This document shows positions 36,500 to 49,429 of a stretch of DNA of 64,000 bases, piece by piece. The notes beneath the pieces were generated by a model. That model saw only the letters and a list, made by a program, of their open reading frames with translations, was not told where the DNA came from and did no database searches. Numbering within the stretch: the first letter of the stretch is position 1; each line of letters starts with the position of its first letter. The stretch is from NCBI GenBank assembly GCA_947359465.1, contig OX375879.1:92554578-92618577 (forward strand), read 5' to 3'. This stretch comes from Metellina segmentata (lineage: Eukaryota; Arthropoda; Arachnida; Araneae; Tetragnathidae). The position numbers were made by a program, and so were the translations under genes.

Positions 36500-37065
36500 G
36501 AGTGAAGATATATCATCTTATATGAATGTATCTATCACATAAAACTTTAGTCTTGTTATTTGCTGAATACATTCATATAAGGTTATAGATGGAGTAGGAC
36601 TCATTTGTCTCTTGGCACTCTAAAACGCTTGAACCTGTCTATCACATAACTATGAATATATTTATCAAATAAGTATGAATGTATCTATCACATAACTATG
36701 AATGTATCTATCACATAGCTGTGAACGTATCTATCACATAACTAGGAATTTATCCATCACATAATACTTTATTCTCGTTATGTGCTGAATACATTCATAT
36801 GCGATTATAGATGGAGTGGGACTCCTTTGCTCTCATGCCTATCTAAAACACTTGAATGCATCTATCACATAACACTTTAGTCTTGTTATGTGCTGAATAC
36901 ATTCATTTGCGATTAAAGATGGAGTGGGACTCCTTTGGTCTCGTACCTATCTAAAACACTTTAATGTATCTATCGCATAACTATGAATGTATCTATCACA
37001 TAAAACTGTAGTCGTGTTAAGTGCAAAACACATGCATCTAAAGTTAGAGATGGAGTGGCACTCCT
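36500..37065. repeat. Mixed minisatellite of TATCTATCACATAA units
   Basis: GAATGTATCTATCACATAACTAT is repeated several times near 36660-36760. A longer block (TGTGCTGAATACATTCATATGC, GATGGAGTGGGACTCCTTTG) recurs near 36560, 36780, 36890 and 37020. Confidence 0.85.
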
Positions 37066-37711
37066 TTGGTATCATGCCTATCTAAAACACTCCGGGATGT
37101 TAGAATACCAACTGTGAGATAATATGTACTATACTTTAGAATCTTAAACATTCCTAAGGCATTTATATCTTCAGCCTTAACTAATTGATGGAGGTGTAAC
37201 GCTAGACTTCCAACCACCCCTGTAATGTTTAACATAACTTGTTTTAAGTTTGGTATACTCCAATAGTAAGTTGCACTCAAGCTATATGATGAGTATTGAA
37301 TCTGGATAAGGTTCCCACGCTTTCACTTCGGACAACGAATACTTCAAGAGGGAGTTGCAACTACCTCTTAAATTGACCGACTTGGAACTCTGACCAACCA
37401 TGTTTTAGAGATTATTTTGCAAGCAGTCGTAAAGTGAGAACACTAAACCAAGCGATTCTTATAACTCTAGGTAGATCCTGGGTCAAGGAATCACAAACAT
37501 TGAAATTTATTTCTGAGCCTGGAGAAATATATATGAACTCCCTTTCCACATTCATCTTGCAGATTAATTATCATCTGGCCACTCTCTAGATAGAATGGTA
37601 AAACCATTATGATTCAAATGCCCACAGAGAAAGGAACCAATTGGGTGGATGTTATGCCGTGGTATTGGAAGATAACTTGTTGAATATTGATTCAGAGATC
37701 CATATCTAATA

Positions 37712-37836
37712 CACGTCATCTGACCGTGGTTCAAAATCATGAGATGTTCTAGGATATTTCCCTTTGGAATTGATCCCAGACCGTCTCCAATAGTCCGGTT
37801 TTTTTTCTCCAGTGTGACGTTAACTCAACTATCTAC
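37712..37836 (+). mobile_element. SINE 3' fragment
   Basis: CACGTCATCTGACCGTGGTTCAAAATCATG, GATCCCAGACCGTC and the CTCCAGTGTGACGTTAACT tail match the SINE family. The 5' half is absent. Confidence 0.8.
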
Positions 37837-38915
37837 CTAATATATATATAGATTAATTAGTGTTCAATGGTACATAAATTGAATACCGAAACGTAATGTT
37901 AAACTCTTTAGACGTGCCAGTGGGACAAAGTTAGATTCCTCAACAACAAATAACGTCTTTAAAAGGCTAAGATGGTGGGTGATACTGTTCAAAGTAAAGA
38001 TAGCCAGTAAAGTGGATGTTAAGTTTCCCTACATAAATTTGACAAAACAGGCGTGTTATACCCAAAGCAACGAATTGAACTTCTTCCCTTTCTCCAAGGA
38101 CTATAAAGGAAATCAAAATTACTATTCTTCGAGGGTAAAACTTGTCAACAGCTATTATAAAACTTGCTATGAAATCAAAATAGTCTACTAGAGAATTGCA
38201 TATGGTGTTTCATAAGAGAAGTGTAATCACAACTTTTATTAAACATAATATGACAGCATACATTCAATTTTATGTGTGCATTTACGTTACGTACGTTAAT
38301 ACCATGCAAATTTCCAACTTCGGATAATTGCCTATTATAATTCATAACAACTTTCAGAATATATATTCACACATGCATAACGTTTACAACACTTTAAAGA
38401 TACAAAATCAAATCGATAAGAACTTTTATACTTGGAACTGAATTATGAAAACCAATTCTAAAATTAAAGCCGTTATTATTTAAACTACAATTTAGTTAAC
38501 ACTTTCGTAACAAAGGTAAAATTTTCATAATACTCAATCGAGCAAAGAAATAAGTAATGCATAGTTGGAAATTCTACATTTCATTCGTAGTATATTGAAA
38601 ATAACAAAGAAAGTAAGATTCAACTATTATATTTTTGACTGAATTACGAACTTAATTATTTGAAATTGAACTTATTTTAAGACTAATTTAAACTATTTAA
38701 AATCTATCATATAACCTAAAAATTATTTTTTCATTTTTCATACATACTTAGTATATAATACATTACATAGTATGTATGTAATACATACATCTAGTGCAAA
38801 ATTCTTTATAACATTCATAGCACACTGAAGGTATCAAATAAAAGTAAGATTCAGTATACAGGTACTTTCCTGTATGGTGTTTAGTGGATTTAGAGAGAAC
38901 CGTGATAAATATTCA

Positions 38916-39245
38916 GTGAACATCTTCAAGAAAAGTACCTCCTAACTAAATTATACCCTTCGATTAATTAACAGGCACATATTTTGCCAATTAAAGTCAG
39001 CTTACATTTTCGAAACAAATGCGGAATTTTTATAATACCTAATCAACCAGAGAAACGAGCATGTACTGCAGTGAAAATGCTTATAGACAACGTTCTTTAC
39101 AAGGACATGGTATAAAAAATGTCAATGCGTGTCCATTGAACATTTATTACAATTCTCCCTAACTGCATGAAACATCATCAAGAAAAGTATCTCCTAACTG
39201 GATTATCCCCTTCGTTCAATTAACAGGCACATATTGTGCCAATTA
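38916..39245. repeat. Direct repeat pair, about 256 bp apart
   Basis: ATCTTCAAGAAAAGTACCTCCTAACT with AATTAACAGGCACATATTTTGCCAATTA recurs as ATCATCAAGAAAAGTATCTCCTAACT and AATTAACAGGCACATATTGTGCCAATTA. Confidence 0.8.
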
Positions 39246-39249
39246 TTGT

Positions 39250-39690
39250 TTCATCCGTAATAAACATACAAAATTGCGGGGAACTCATTTGAAGGGCGAG
39301 TGTTCCCATGCAATTAATCGACATTCCTTCATCAGAGCTCATTTACTCGCCAATCCCACCATCCGCATCGCATAAATGCACCGAGAAGAAAACTTAAAAG
39401 ACAAAATGGGAAAACAATTTTCATCCGGCCTCTCCCTGAGGACTGAAAACAATTCGAAATTGTCTGCCGAAGACTCCGACCATGAAGAATGCTCAGAACA
39501 CCCAGAGGAAGAACAGGAAAAATCGGGATCGGGAGGGAAAAAAGAGGAAAAAGAGGAGTCTAGTACTATCTGATTGTCGCAAGATGCGGTACTCCCCACC
39601 GTCTTAGGGGGAATATCGCCGGTGATGCGAAACTGGGATGAGGAGAGGTAGGGAATGTAGGTGAAGAAGAAAAGAAATTTCGGGGAGGCT
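39250..39690. promoter_or_regulatory. Complex non-repetitive block; possible enhancer or cryptic exon
   Basis: This block stands out from AT-rich surroundings. A 65-codon plus-strand frame (39376-39573) encodes a hydrophilic, acidic/lysine-rich stretch (EECSEHPEEEQEKSGSGG) without convincing splice sites or family similarity. It could be a regulatory element; coding status is unsupported. Confidence 0.2.
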
Positions 39691-40839
39691 TTTTCTTTCT
39701 TTCAAATTAGAAGGCTTTAATAACACGCGTATCGATTAAAAGAAGCTTTTGTTGCGAGTGAATCTAGGAGTTTCTTCGAAAAAACGATTTGTGTGATTCT
39801 TCTTAATGCATGTGGAGATTGTTAAGACATCACCATCGAAATGTATTTGATTGAATAGTATTTTTAAGAAATCTTACATGCCAAATTGGGATTTTTTTTT
39901 ACTCTGAAAATAGAATTCGATTGTATTAATAAATAAGCTTTGAGGAATTGTGGAATGTATCATTCCAAATTGTAAAATTTATTTTGATTTACTCTGGGGA
40001 AGACGTTTAGTATCTTTATCCTACCTTACCATGCTAACGCTTTTCAATTTTTTTTTCTAATTAATTTTTTTTTAATTGGCATTTTTTTTGCGAAAAAAAA
40101 AATTTACTTGCAAAGTTCTTAATCCGCATGGATAAGTAGAATATTTTAAATGAATTTTAACTGATAAATCCAAGGGTGCATCACATTCATGTCAATATTT
40201 CATCATAAAGTGTTCTGATTAAATCTTATTCACTGAAAATACTTATTTTCTTACTTATTTTGATAAAACTGATTATATTGGGTACGTTGAGTAAAAAGAG
40301 ATAGTTGAAACACTTACCAACCGATTGTAATGTAATTTAAAGTAATAAAGCAGTCAATTTTGATTTATATGTAATAATTTTTAACCCATGTTAAGTAACA
40401 TAAAACGAGAAGCTTTATTTTAGCGCAAAATTCTTTCATGCTTTTTCAAATAGTTCATGAAGAAACATTCAATTATACATTCAAAGCAGTATCATTGAGA
40501 ATTAGTCAATCACCAAAATATAGTACAAATAAGAGGAATCTTGAAATTTTAAAGATGACGTTTTACTAAAGTGTACGCAAAGTAAAAACTGACATTACAC
40601 TTCATTAAATGCTCTGAATAAAAAACCTATTTTTGCAAGAGTATCGTTAAAGTAGAAATCATTGAAAATTATTTTCAATAATTTTTTATTAACTGCAAGG
40701 TAGGAAGTTGAATTAACGTCTTACTGGAGCAACACAACGGTTTTCTTAACTGGAAAAGTTCACAAATGAAAAATATCAAAATTTTCCTATAATCAAATTT
40801 CTTAAAATATTTTAAACACAAAATTTTTTTTTCCTTTAG

Positions 40840-40865
40840 TTTTTTTTTTTTTTTTTTTTTTTTTT
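40840..40865. repeat. T26 homopolymer
   Basis: Uninterrupted T run. A minus-strand frame across it with a poly-Lys run is not a gene. A SINE tail fragment in reverse orientation (AACGTCTTACTGGAGCAACAC) lies near 40715. Confidence 0.95.
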
Positions 40866-43126
40866 GAAATTTAAATAAATAGTATTTAAAACAGTTGTAA
40901 AACTTGGTTTTACTAAAAACCAAAATTGTTTATGATGTGCCGTTAATAATAATCAGTCATTGATCAGGTTTACAATTTTCACGAATAAAGCAAGTAAATA
41001 TTTTTATTGAATAAATGCTTTCTAGTATTAGATACCCTGTCTTTTCTTAAAAGTGAAACACACTAATACAAAAAACATAATTCAGAGAAAAAAAGGTGCG
41101 AAAAAAGTCATATCAAATCTTTTCAACCTAAAAATTTTGTATATTAACAATAAAAAAACAATCTTTTTAACTATAAGTGCTTTCAAGACATCCTAATTCA
41201 TTGTCAAAATCGTTTAAACCGGATCAATCATATATACAATTTATTCTTGAATAGGAAAAGACACCTCCTAAGCTCCATCGTTATTTATATATGTAGTTAC
41301 GTTCTTGCAGCGTCAATTAAAGTGTACGTACAGAAATTTTCCTTTCAAATTCAAGTACCGTTAAGTATAACTAAAGAAAACTAAAGAGATGCCTAAATAG
41401 TTCTGGATAAATTTAAGTAAAGAATGGAAGCTATTCTCCTTGACTGAAACTCCCAAGACTTTATCCCATAAACAATTCTAGGTTTCATTAGAATCGAAGT
41501 TTTGTTTCTTCCTCATAGGATTATATTTTTTACCCTTCCCAAGTAGGTGGCATGAATGCATTAAATTAATACACATTCAGTTAATTAAGCACACAATAAC
41601 TTAATCAATTACTAATTAACAAATATTTAAAAAGATCGTTCATCGATAAGGAATATCAAAAAATAATTAATAATACATTTCAAGAACTCATGAGCAGTTT
41701 TGAATTTTTGGTGATTCACTACAGGAAGTCATTTTGACCAAACAAAATATCTATCATATTATATCCTTATATAAGAGTCCTGTGTTTCAACACCTATTTC
41801 GAGATGTCTTCTATAAACCAGTGTAGTAATAAACATCACATGAACATTAGGAAAACCAGTAAGGAAATAAGATTAACAACAAAGTTCTTTTTAAGATACT
41901 TCCTAAAAATGTTCTCTCCTATGCAGTCCAACAAGATAAACTCTGATATATCTTTCGCATCAAGGCGTATAAGGTACTTATAGAGTAAGTCGGATAAAAA
42001 CGATTCAACTAGGACTGAGTTACAATGTGAACTATTCTGGCTTTAGCAGGAAAAGCGGCAGCTTCTCTAGGGAATATTATGAAGTAATAGAAGTAATTAG
42101 GCTCACTTATATTTATATTCTTCGTTGATGTCATAAACGAAATGTCTATAAAATATTCTGCTAGCGCCTATTGAAACAGTCTGCTCGTTATGTACTGCAT
42201 AATGAGACGTTAATTGTCTTTAATTATTTGAAATGATTTTGCTCTCACTTTTTTATACCATTCTCTTGGTTTATAATTTGAATTTTGAAATTTGTTTAAT
42301 TCATTTAAACTGCTGCAGATAGACATATTTCCACTACAATTTCGCCTTACGCCAGCGACATGATATAGATCTGTGTACGGTGAATGTTATTCCTCTTTTA
42401 AGTGACCGCTGGCATCGATCACCCTTTACGAGCTGTCAGCGACTGACCTTCTAGAGGATACCTTCTTTTGTTTGGTACCCTACCCGTGAGGTGTGAACGC
42501 TTTGAGGAAAAGGCAGAAGGTCGCTCTAGTGATATACGCCACACAATACTATGAAAGGAAAGCGTCAGTCGTAAATTCCACTCAAGGCTCTATCGCTCAT
42601 GTTAGGTAATTAGGTAAGAGGGATTGGACATGCAGGCGAAAGAGTCGTTCTTGGAGACGATTGAAAAAATCTAAGCACCGCAGCGTAGAGGTTATAATTT
42701 TCTTTACATGTTAGGATTGAAAAATAACCATAGTAATGTTGGAATTTCTCCTTTTATTCGTTCAGCCCACTCGTTTCTTGTGTTATGTTCCCATTCGTGT
42801 TCCCCTTTGGTTGATTTCAAGACCCGCAACAGGCAAAAAAAGTTTTGGAACTGAGAGTTTCCTGTGCTAAGCGATTGAAATGTGTTCTATCGCAACTTTT
42901 TAATGCTGTGTCATACATTGTTGTTCTTTATAATGATAGTGATCTCTGGAACATGATGAAAATTTCAAATAAAGAATGTTGTCCACACTATTCCATCTAT
43001 GACAATCATTTAGAAAAGTAACAATTTACAGTCCAATGTTTTTATTTTAAACTTGACTTCCAACTGCCTTAATTCAAGCTTAACTACATGTTAATGAATC
43101 TTCAATAAAAACAATTTTTCTTTTAA

Positions 43127-43336
43127 CCCTTCCGGTGGTTGTCTTTATGAGATTTCTCGTCAGTAACAAAACTAACTGAATCTTGATGGGCGAGGTATCT
43201 CGTCATTTGAAGACAATTGACTGTATCTTTATCTCGTCGTATTTCAAAATCGGCAGTATCTTGATGGCGGTATACCTCACCATTAGAAAAACTGGTCAGA
43301 TTTTGATGGATGACGTCGTTGGAACCATTTGAGGCG
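43127..43336. mobile_element. piggyBac-type MITE of the palindrome family
   Basis: It begins after TTAA with CCCTTCCGGTGGTTG and ends CCATTTGAGGCG before TTAT, a one-base decay of TTAA. Four diverged CTCGTC-type cores are spaced along it. No coding. Confidence 0.82.
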
Positions 43337-43356
43337 TTATATCTGTAATGGCCTCA

Positions 43357-43985
43357 AATATCCTGTGGTGTGGAAGTTTGGAGAGTGTGGTGCAGACATA
43401 GGTTTTGACCTCGTCATTGGAGCACCATAACCTGCGATTGGCAATCGTTGGGGTTCAATCCCGAAAAAAAATCCGAGAACAACATCTTGTGATTTTGAAC
43501 CACGGTCAGATGACGAGATCAGTTGAGCTGACACTTCCGCACCACTCCACGGTCAGGCAGATTTAACGTGCACAAGCTTCCATGTGCACTACGGTGTTGA
43601 CATCACAAGCGTTGACTTCGTCATCGGACAGCAATTCAAAGTTACGCGTTGATAAAATATAATCAGTCTAGTTTTCACGATACCGCGGAGCTGCGACAGC
43701 CAATTTGATCTGATTAACAACCGGAAAGTTACGAGTGAGAAAATAGATCCAACTATAGACCGTCGTGTACTCAAGGGCCACTGCACGTTAAATCTGTCGT
43801 GACCTACAGTGTCCTCACTTTTGCGTGGTATGGAAGTTTGGTATTGGGGTGCCAGTTCAGGGGTTATTCTCGTCATCTGAACGTAATTCAAAATTAAGAG
43901 ACAATGTCCTCTGATCTTTCCCTTCGGTATTGATCCAGGACCGTTGCCAAAAACCCGTCGTGTCACCCCAGTGCAATATTAATTA
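43357..43985. mobile_element. Nested SINE fragments in both orientations
   Basis: Plus-strand body blocks (GGTGTGGAAGTTTGGAGAGTG at 43368; TTAAATCTGTCGTGACCTACA at 43788; TGATCCAGGACCGTTGCC at 43930) alternate with minus-strand blocks (ACCACGGTCAGATGACGAG at 43500; CAGATTTAACGTGCAC at 43557). At least two insertions or rearrangements are needed. Confidence 0.75.
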
Positions 43986-44697
43986 AATACTTACCTATCT
44001 GACTTATGTGCAATAAAATAATAATTTCATATGTAATCACAACACACGGGATGAACAAAACAATAATATTATATTTCTATTGTGCATAGTAAAAGATATG
44101 AACCTGTAAATATACGAAGGACTAAACGCAGTAAAATGTCCATGCAACAATTTCTGAGAAAGAATGGCATGAGCTCTGTTCTAACTTCCACTAACAAATT
44201 ATTCAGTGCAATATTAATTAAATACTTACCTACCTGACTTTTGTGTAATAAAATATAATAATTTTATTTTAAATCACAACACATGGGATGAACCAGACAT
44301 TAATAATATTATATTTCTACTGTGCATAATAAAATATATGGTGTCTAACCTATAAATATACGAAGGAATAAACATAGAAAAATGTCCATGCAACAATTTC
44401 TGAGAAAGAATGGCATGAGCTCTGTTCTAACTTCCACTAACAAATTATTCAGTGCAATATTAATTAAATACTTACCTACCTGACTTTTGTGTAATAAAAT
44501 AATAATTTTATTTAAATCACAACACATGGGATGAACCAGACATTAATAATATTATATTTCTATTGTACATAATAAAAGGTATGACGTAATATTACATATG
44601 ACGACGGAATAAACGTAGAAAAATGTCCATGCAACAATTTCTGAGAAAGAATGGCATAAGCTCTGTTCTAACTTCCACTAACAAATTATTCAAACAG
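43969..44697. repeat. Tandem triplication, about 240-bp unit, starting in a SINE tail
   Basis: CAGTGCAATATTAATTAAATACTTACC, the SINE tail, recurs near 43970, 44206 and 44452. Each is followed by the same segment ending TCTGTTCTAACTTCCACTAACAAATTATTC. The SINE 3' end therefore became part of the amplified unit. Confidence 0.88.
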
Positions 44698-45796
44698 CGG
44701 AATAGGTTTAAGCAAATTACTTTCCGAAACAGCAAAAGCGAAGAACTCTTTTATTCCAAAGACAGCGGTTGAGGAGGATGCAATTATGTCTCTGAGGAAA
44801 TGACATAATTTCAACGATAAAATTATTGATTAATGAGCATTTCCTAAACAGGGACACTTTAAGAGTTCGCGCATTCATTTCCATTAAATGAGTCGCCACC
44901 TTTACTCTTTGATGTCGGAATTGTTTGCGGAAGAAAGATAGGGAAGAAAACAAGAATGAATTCGAAATGTGAATATATATATTTCCTTCAGTTCCACTTA
45001 ACCACAAGTACTCCAAAGAGGTGACCAATTTAGCAATCAAGAATAACAAAGATTGAGTTTGGCGTTTGGGTTCGTGACTTTTCGTTGAGAATATCGAGTT
45101 AAATGGTTATTTGATTTTTCTTGAGTGTAACGATGTTTATTTTAATCGCATAATGCGTTATCTCTATGTATTCAATGTTTTGGCAAAGTTATGAATAAAA
45201 TATGTCATGTATCTGCGGAAGAGAAGTCACAGATAAAGATGAAGTTACAAACTTTCATTCAATTTGAATCACATAGCATAAAAGCAACTAGTATTTGCTG
45301 TGACTTTCACTACAATTTAGCATACACGTTTAAGGGAACCAGTGCACAAAAATCTTTCAAAATTTCGATTACTTTCTTATAAATGTTTATACAATTCTGT
45401 TTTAAATTATACATTATTTATGAAGATTCGTTAAATAGAAATATAAGGATGAAAATTGTTCATTTTTCAAAAATAAAATGAGTTGAAGGAAAAAATCTCA
45501 AAACTTCAAATTTTAAGTTTTTAAAAATCCCTACGTTAAAGATTTTTAAAGTGTCTTCATAACCTGTATAAAAAATTCCAATCAATACACATGAAAGATT
45601 CTGAGAAAATGTTCCTTAAAATCTGACCATTTTACCATTACGGAGATAAGGTTGCATTGGTTCCCTTAAAGCATTCTACGTGTAAAACGCATTTTGGGTC
45701 AAATTTCGTATGTATTATAAACCATACTTCACAGTTCTAATGTATGTTTTGCATGAAATACATGTTTAATAATACATGTATGTAATTGCATACAGC

Positions 45797-47544
45797 CAGG
45801 GCCGCCCATAGGGGGGCACAAACCCGACAAATGCCAGGACGTTTAAGGGGTCCGCGGCCCCAAGGTTTATTCAAGAAATTATCTGCCTCATTTTAGGGTT
45901 ATTTTCCGAATTTGACGAAAAAATATCGAACAGAAAATATTTTTTTCAAGTCCGTAAAACGGCCCCGCCAAGGTCTCACATTTTCACCAGTCTCCGACAA
46001 CGACTAGTTGGTTTACATGGCACAAGGAGTAATGAAATAGTAAGCACGTTCTTCAACTTTATAAACCAGCTTTATAATTTCTTTAGTGCGAGCTCACGGC
46101 AATGGAAACTGCTTCTAAAACACACTGATGGGAGGTCTCTACACGGTCTTTGTGAGACAAAATGGAGTGCAAGGATTGAGTCAGTAAAACCTATAACTGA
46201 AAAACTACCTGATGTTTTAAAGGCCCTTCAAGGTGTAAAAAATTAGTAGTTTATGGTAAGAGGAAACGGTGGAAAAGTAAATGGATTCCTCAATTATTTT
46301 TAAAAATTTGGAACTTTAATTTAGTTAAATATTTGGAAGGATATACTATAGTAAATTAATGCAAGAAATTTAATCCTTCAGTCATAATATATCTCCCTTG
46401 ATATCGAAATGAATAACATTAAAGCGTTATAGATAAAGATTTAAGAAAACAATGGCCTGTATAAATAGAGCTAAAGAGACAGCTTCTATTATGGGTATAG
46501 ATGCAGAATTTTCAAAAAAAGAGAACGGAAAAGGAAGCTTTTTTTCCAAAAAGGATGCTTTTGAAGTGGAAAGAGAAATGCTAAAGTACTAGAAACCGAA
46601 GAAATAAAATTCAAAAGTTCAGTTTTTGATACAGTAATCAATAAAATAGTTTCTCAGTTAGAATCAAGGTATGAGCAAATGAAAAAACATATGCAATACA
46701 TTCGAAGCCATATTATAAATAAATTCTAATTCTAATGACAACAACGCACTTAAAAAATTAATTGTAAGCTATCCAGATGATTTAAGCCACAATCTCATTA
46801 ATGAAATTCAGATGTACAAGACCGTTCGCGAAGCTACTTTTGCACATTAAGCTAAGTTAGAAAATATAGGTCTTCCACTTCCCTTTAAATGATATCTATA
46901 GATTAAAATTGCAATCTATTTTTACAGAACTTTGCATAGTTTTAAGAATTTTGTTTTATCTTCACATCACTGTGGCTTCTGGTGAAAGGATTCAGCAAAT
47001 TACCTATAAACAAAAATCATTTACGATCTACTTTGGGCCAAGAAAAATTTGAATCATCTTAAAATATTTTCAATTGAGCATGAACTGGAGTGCAAAATTA
47101 GCTTCCTTTTTCGACGGCATCCATAAATTCATTAATTTGAATAGGAGATTTATTGCTCCCTCCTCAGTGCTGCAAAAGTGTTCGGAGTTTTGACTAGTCT
47201 TCAGCGTCCAAGGTAGGTTTTAGCATGGGTTTCTTACAATCTTTCTATAGATATATTTATTATAGTTTTCTGATTATACTTCATTATCCTTATTGAAGTT
47301 CTGCTCGATCGAAAAGTGAAAACACTTCGGGCGTTAGGCGTATAACACACATACATATTTAATTACATATTCACTAACCAGTTCATTATTAATTACTGTG
47401 TGTTTGCTTATACATTTCTGAAGTTGGGTATTTTTAAATATATGGGTACTTGGGAAAATAAAAATTTCCTACACAAAGAAAAAAAACTTAGGGGCCCGCG
47501 CGAAAATTTTGTCGGGGGGCCCGGGAAATTTATGGGCGGCCCTG
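45797..47544 (+). mobile_element. hAT-family transposon, 1748 bp, degenerate
   Basis: The termini CAGGGCCGCCCATA and TATGGGCGGCCCTG are a perfect 14-base inverted repeat, and CATACAGC is duplicated exactly on both sides (45789-45796, 47545-47552). Eight-base duplications and CAGGG ends are diagnostic of hAT elements. Inside, plus-strand fragments read VSTFFNFINQLYNFFSAS, LHGLCETKWSARIESVKP and LPDVLKALQ (about 46040-46246) and, near 46960-47100, a TVASGERIQ-like piece of the C-terminal dimerisation region. These resemble the ZMYM1-like group of hAT transposases. Frameshifts and stops make it inactive. Confidence 0.93.
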
Positions 47545-47673
47545 CATACAGCATGGAAACTTAGTTACTTAAATTTCTACAAGTCAAATCGCGGTCACAG
47601 GAAACACCTGTACAAGCTATTTACAACGTACTTATCCCTGATGGTTTATATTCGCGTCGAAAACTGGCCTTTA

Positions 47674-48115
47674 GGCCCGGTGAACACATGCAGTTTTTCA
47701 ACGTGTGGTGTCACTGCGGCACCGAAGCCCAACTATGCACGTATAACCATGAAATGACGCACGAACTCATTTCGCGCCATTTGCGATAGATAGTCTATCA
47801 AAGAAAACGTGTTTATTTCGCTTACTTGGTGAAAAAAAAGTATGTTTTGAAACAAAACAGAGGTTACTAGATACAACCATTTATTAATTATTATTTATAT
47901 TCCATTTGTTTATGAAAACAAGGTACTTCAGAACGGAGACTCATGTGCGGCGCTTTGGGGAACTGCGGTACAAATTGCACGCACGTTGGACGTGTGTCGT
48001 CCCAGCGGCGCTGGAGGCATGTGTGCACTGCTCCATTGGATCTAATATATTTCAGACCGCACTTGCGTTGAGGCAGCGGTGCCGCACGTTGAAAAACCGG
48101 ATGGTGCATCGGGCC
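47674..48115. mobile_element. 442-bp Harbinger-type MITE
   Basis: The ends GGCCCGGTGAACACATGCAG and, mirrored on the other strand, GGCCCGATGCACCATCCGG are inverted repeats that continue into TTTTTCAACGTG-GG. TTA is present on both sides (47671-47673, 48116-48118), the TWA target typical of PIF/Harbinger elements. Open frames at 47891-48175 lie within it and are incidental. Confidence 0.87.
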
Positions 48116-48404
48116 TTACTAGCTAGAATTGGACTCAAAAACCTATTACAAAATTGTCCCCAGTTCTGGCAATAGACAATTTGTTTTTCCGACTTAGGTT
48201 TTCATTCCTCAGGAGTATTAGTGCAGTTTTGTTACTTTTAGGATTCCTACTTTTTGAATTTATTGGATTTTAATAAAAGGGTATAAGTGATTTCTTAAAA
48301 AATACTATGAGCTTATGTATTCATGATAAGCTAAAATTTTTAAACAGTTGAAAACTGATTATATTAAAGTTTATTGCCTTGTTTGGTAGGTATTTAAATT
48401 TCGT

Positions 48405-48645
48405 CACACTGAAGCAACACAACGGGCTATGTGCGACGGTCTGGTATTATCACGGTAAGTTGACGAGGTCATATCTGAGCTGGCAACACACTCACCAAAC
48501 TTCCTCATCACGCCAACGTGAGGAAATTTGAGGCCACGACAGATTTAACGTGCACCACACTCCTTTATACACGATGGTCTTTGGTTGGATTTGAAATAGC
48601 AACCCTTCTGTTGCTAATCCGTTATTCTTTCCAACGGGTTCTCGT
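48405..48645 (-). mobile_element. tRNA-derived SINE, minus strand
   Basis: Reverse blocks GAAGCAACACAACGGGCTA, CACGCCAACGTGAGGAAATT, CGACAGATTTAACGTGCACCA and GCTAATCCGTTATTCTTTCCAAC match the family from tail to head. Confidence 0.83.
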
Positions 48646-49429
48646 GGCCCTTTTATTGCCTCAAAAGGATGTAGATCTCTTATTTTTGTGTATTGGGATT
48701 AATTTTACAAACTTTTGTCAAAATTTGCTCAATTTATGGAAGTTACAGGAATGAATCATCTATTTCTTATACTTTTTATAATTTTGAATTGTTATATAAA
48801 CGAAAATAAGCATTAATTATATTTAAACTGTTAGCTTCCAATATTGCTACGAACGCAATTAGATTCCTTAAATGTATTCAATTACTTCTTAGTACTTATA
48901 TCGCACATTAACGTTTTTTATTCTGTATCAAAATTACATGATAAATTCAATTTAGTTCGAATGTTTACGATAAATGTATTCAAAATAACTGACTGAACAT
49001 TTAAGCTTTCTCCATTAGAATTTAATCTCAAAAATATTTCTGGGAAAAATAATGATGGTTGTTCTTTGCTGTCATTTTCAGGAAAAGGACTAGATACGTT
49101 GTCATACAACATGCAAAACTATTCCCAATACCTCTGTGCACGAACCTACTCAAGTACAGATTATTATATAAAATCTAAAACGATGAAAACTCTTTATAGA
49201 AATTCAATTTCTGGTTAAACACTTGAGAACTAAGACTCAACATTATTTCAGTACACAATCCTTTCGAAGTGGATAGATAGCAGTTACAAGGGTTTACACG
49301 CAATTGTCATTTCTAAAATCTAGCCTGATGGTTATGCATGCATTATTCCCCCAGGAAACATGCAATTTTCCTGCATGACTCCAAATCAGTTTTTGACGTT
49401 TAAACCAATGTAATCCTTCTAAGGAGCCC

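Noticed and set aside
39376..39573. Acidic 65-codon frame as a MYT1 exon
   Set aside because: No matching splice phases and no similarity to the family; kept only as a complex non-coding block.
40675..40923. Minus-strand frame with a poly-lysine run
   Set aside because: Produced by the T26 homopolymer.
47906..48175. 89-codon frame with Cys and Arg residues
   Set aside because: Lies almost wholly inside the inverted-repeat MITE and has an equally open opposite-strand frame.
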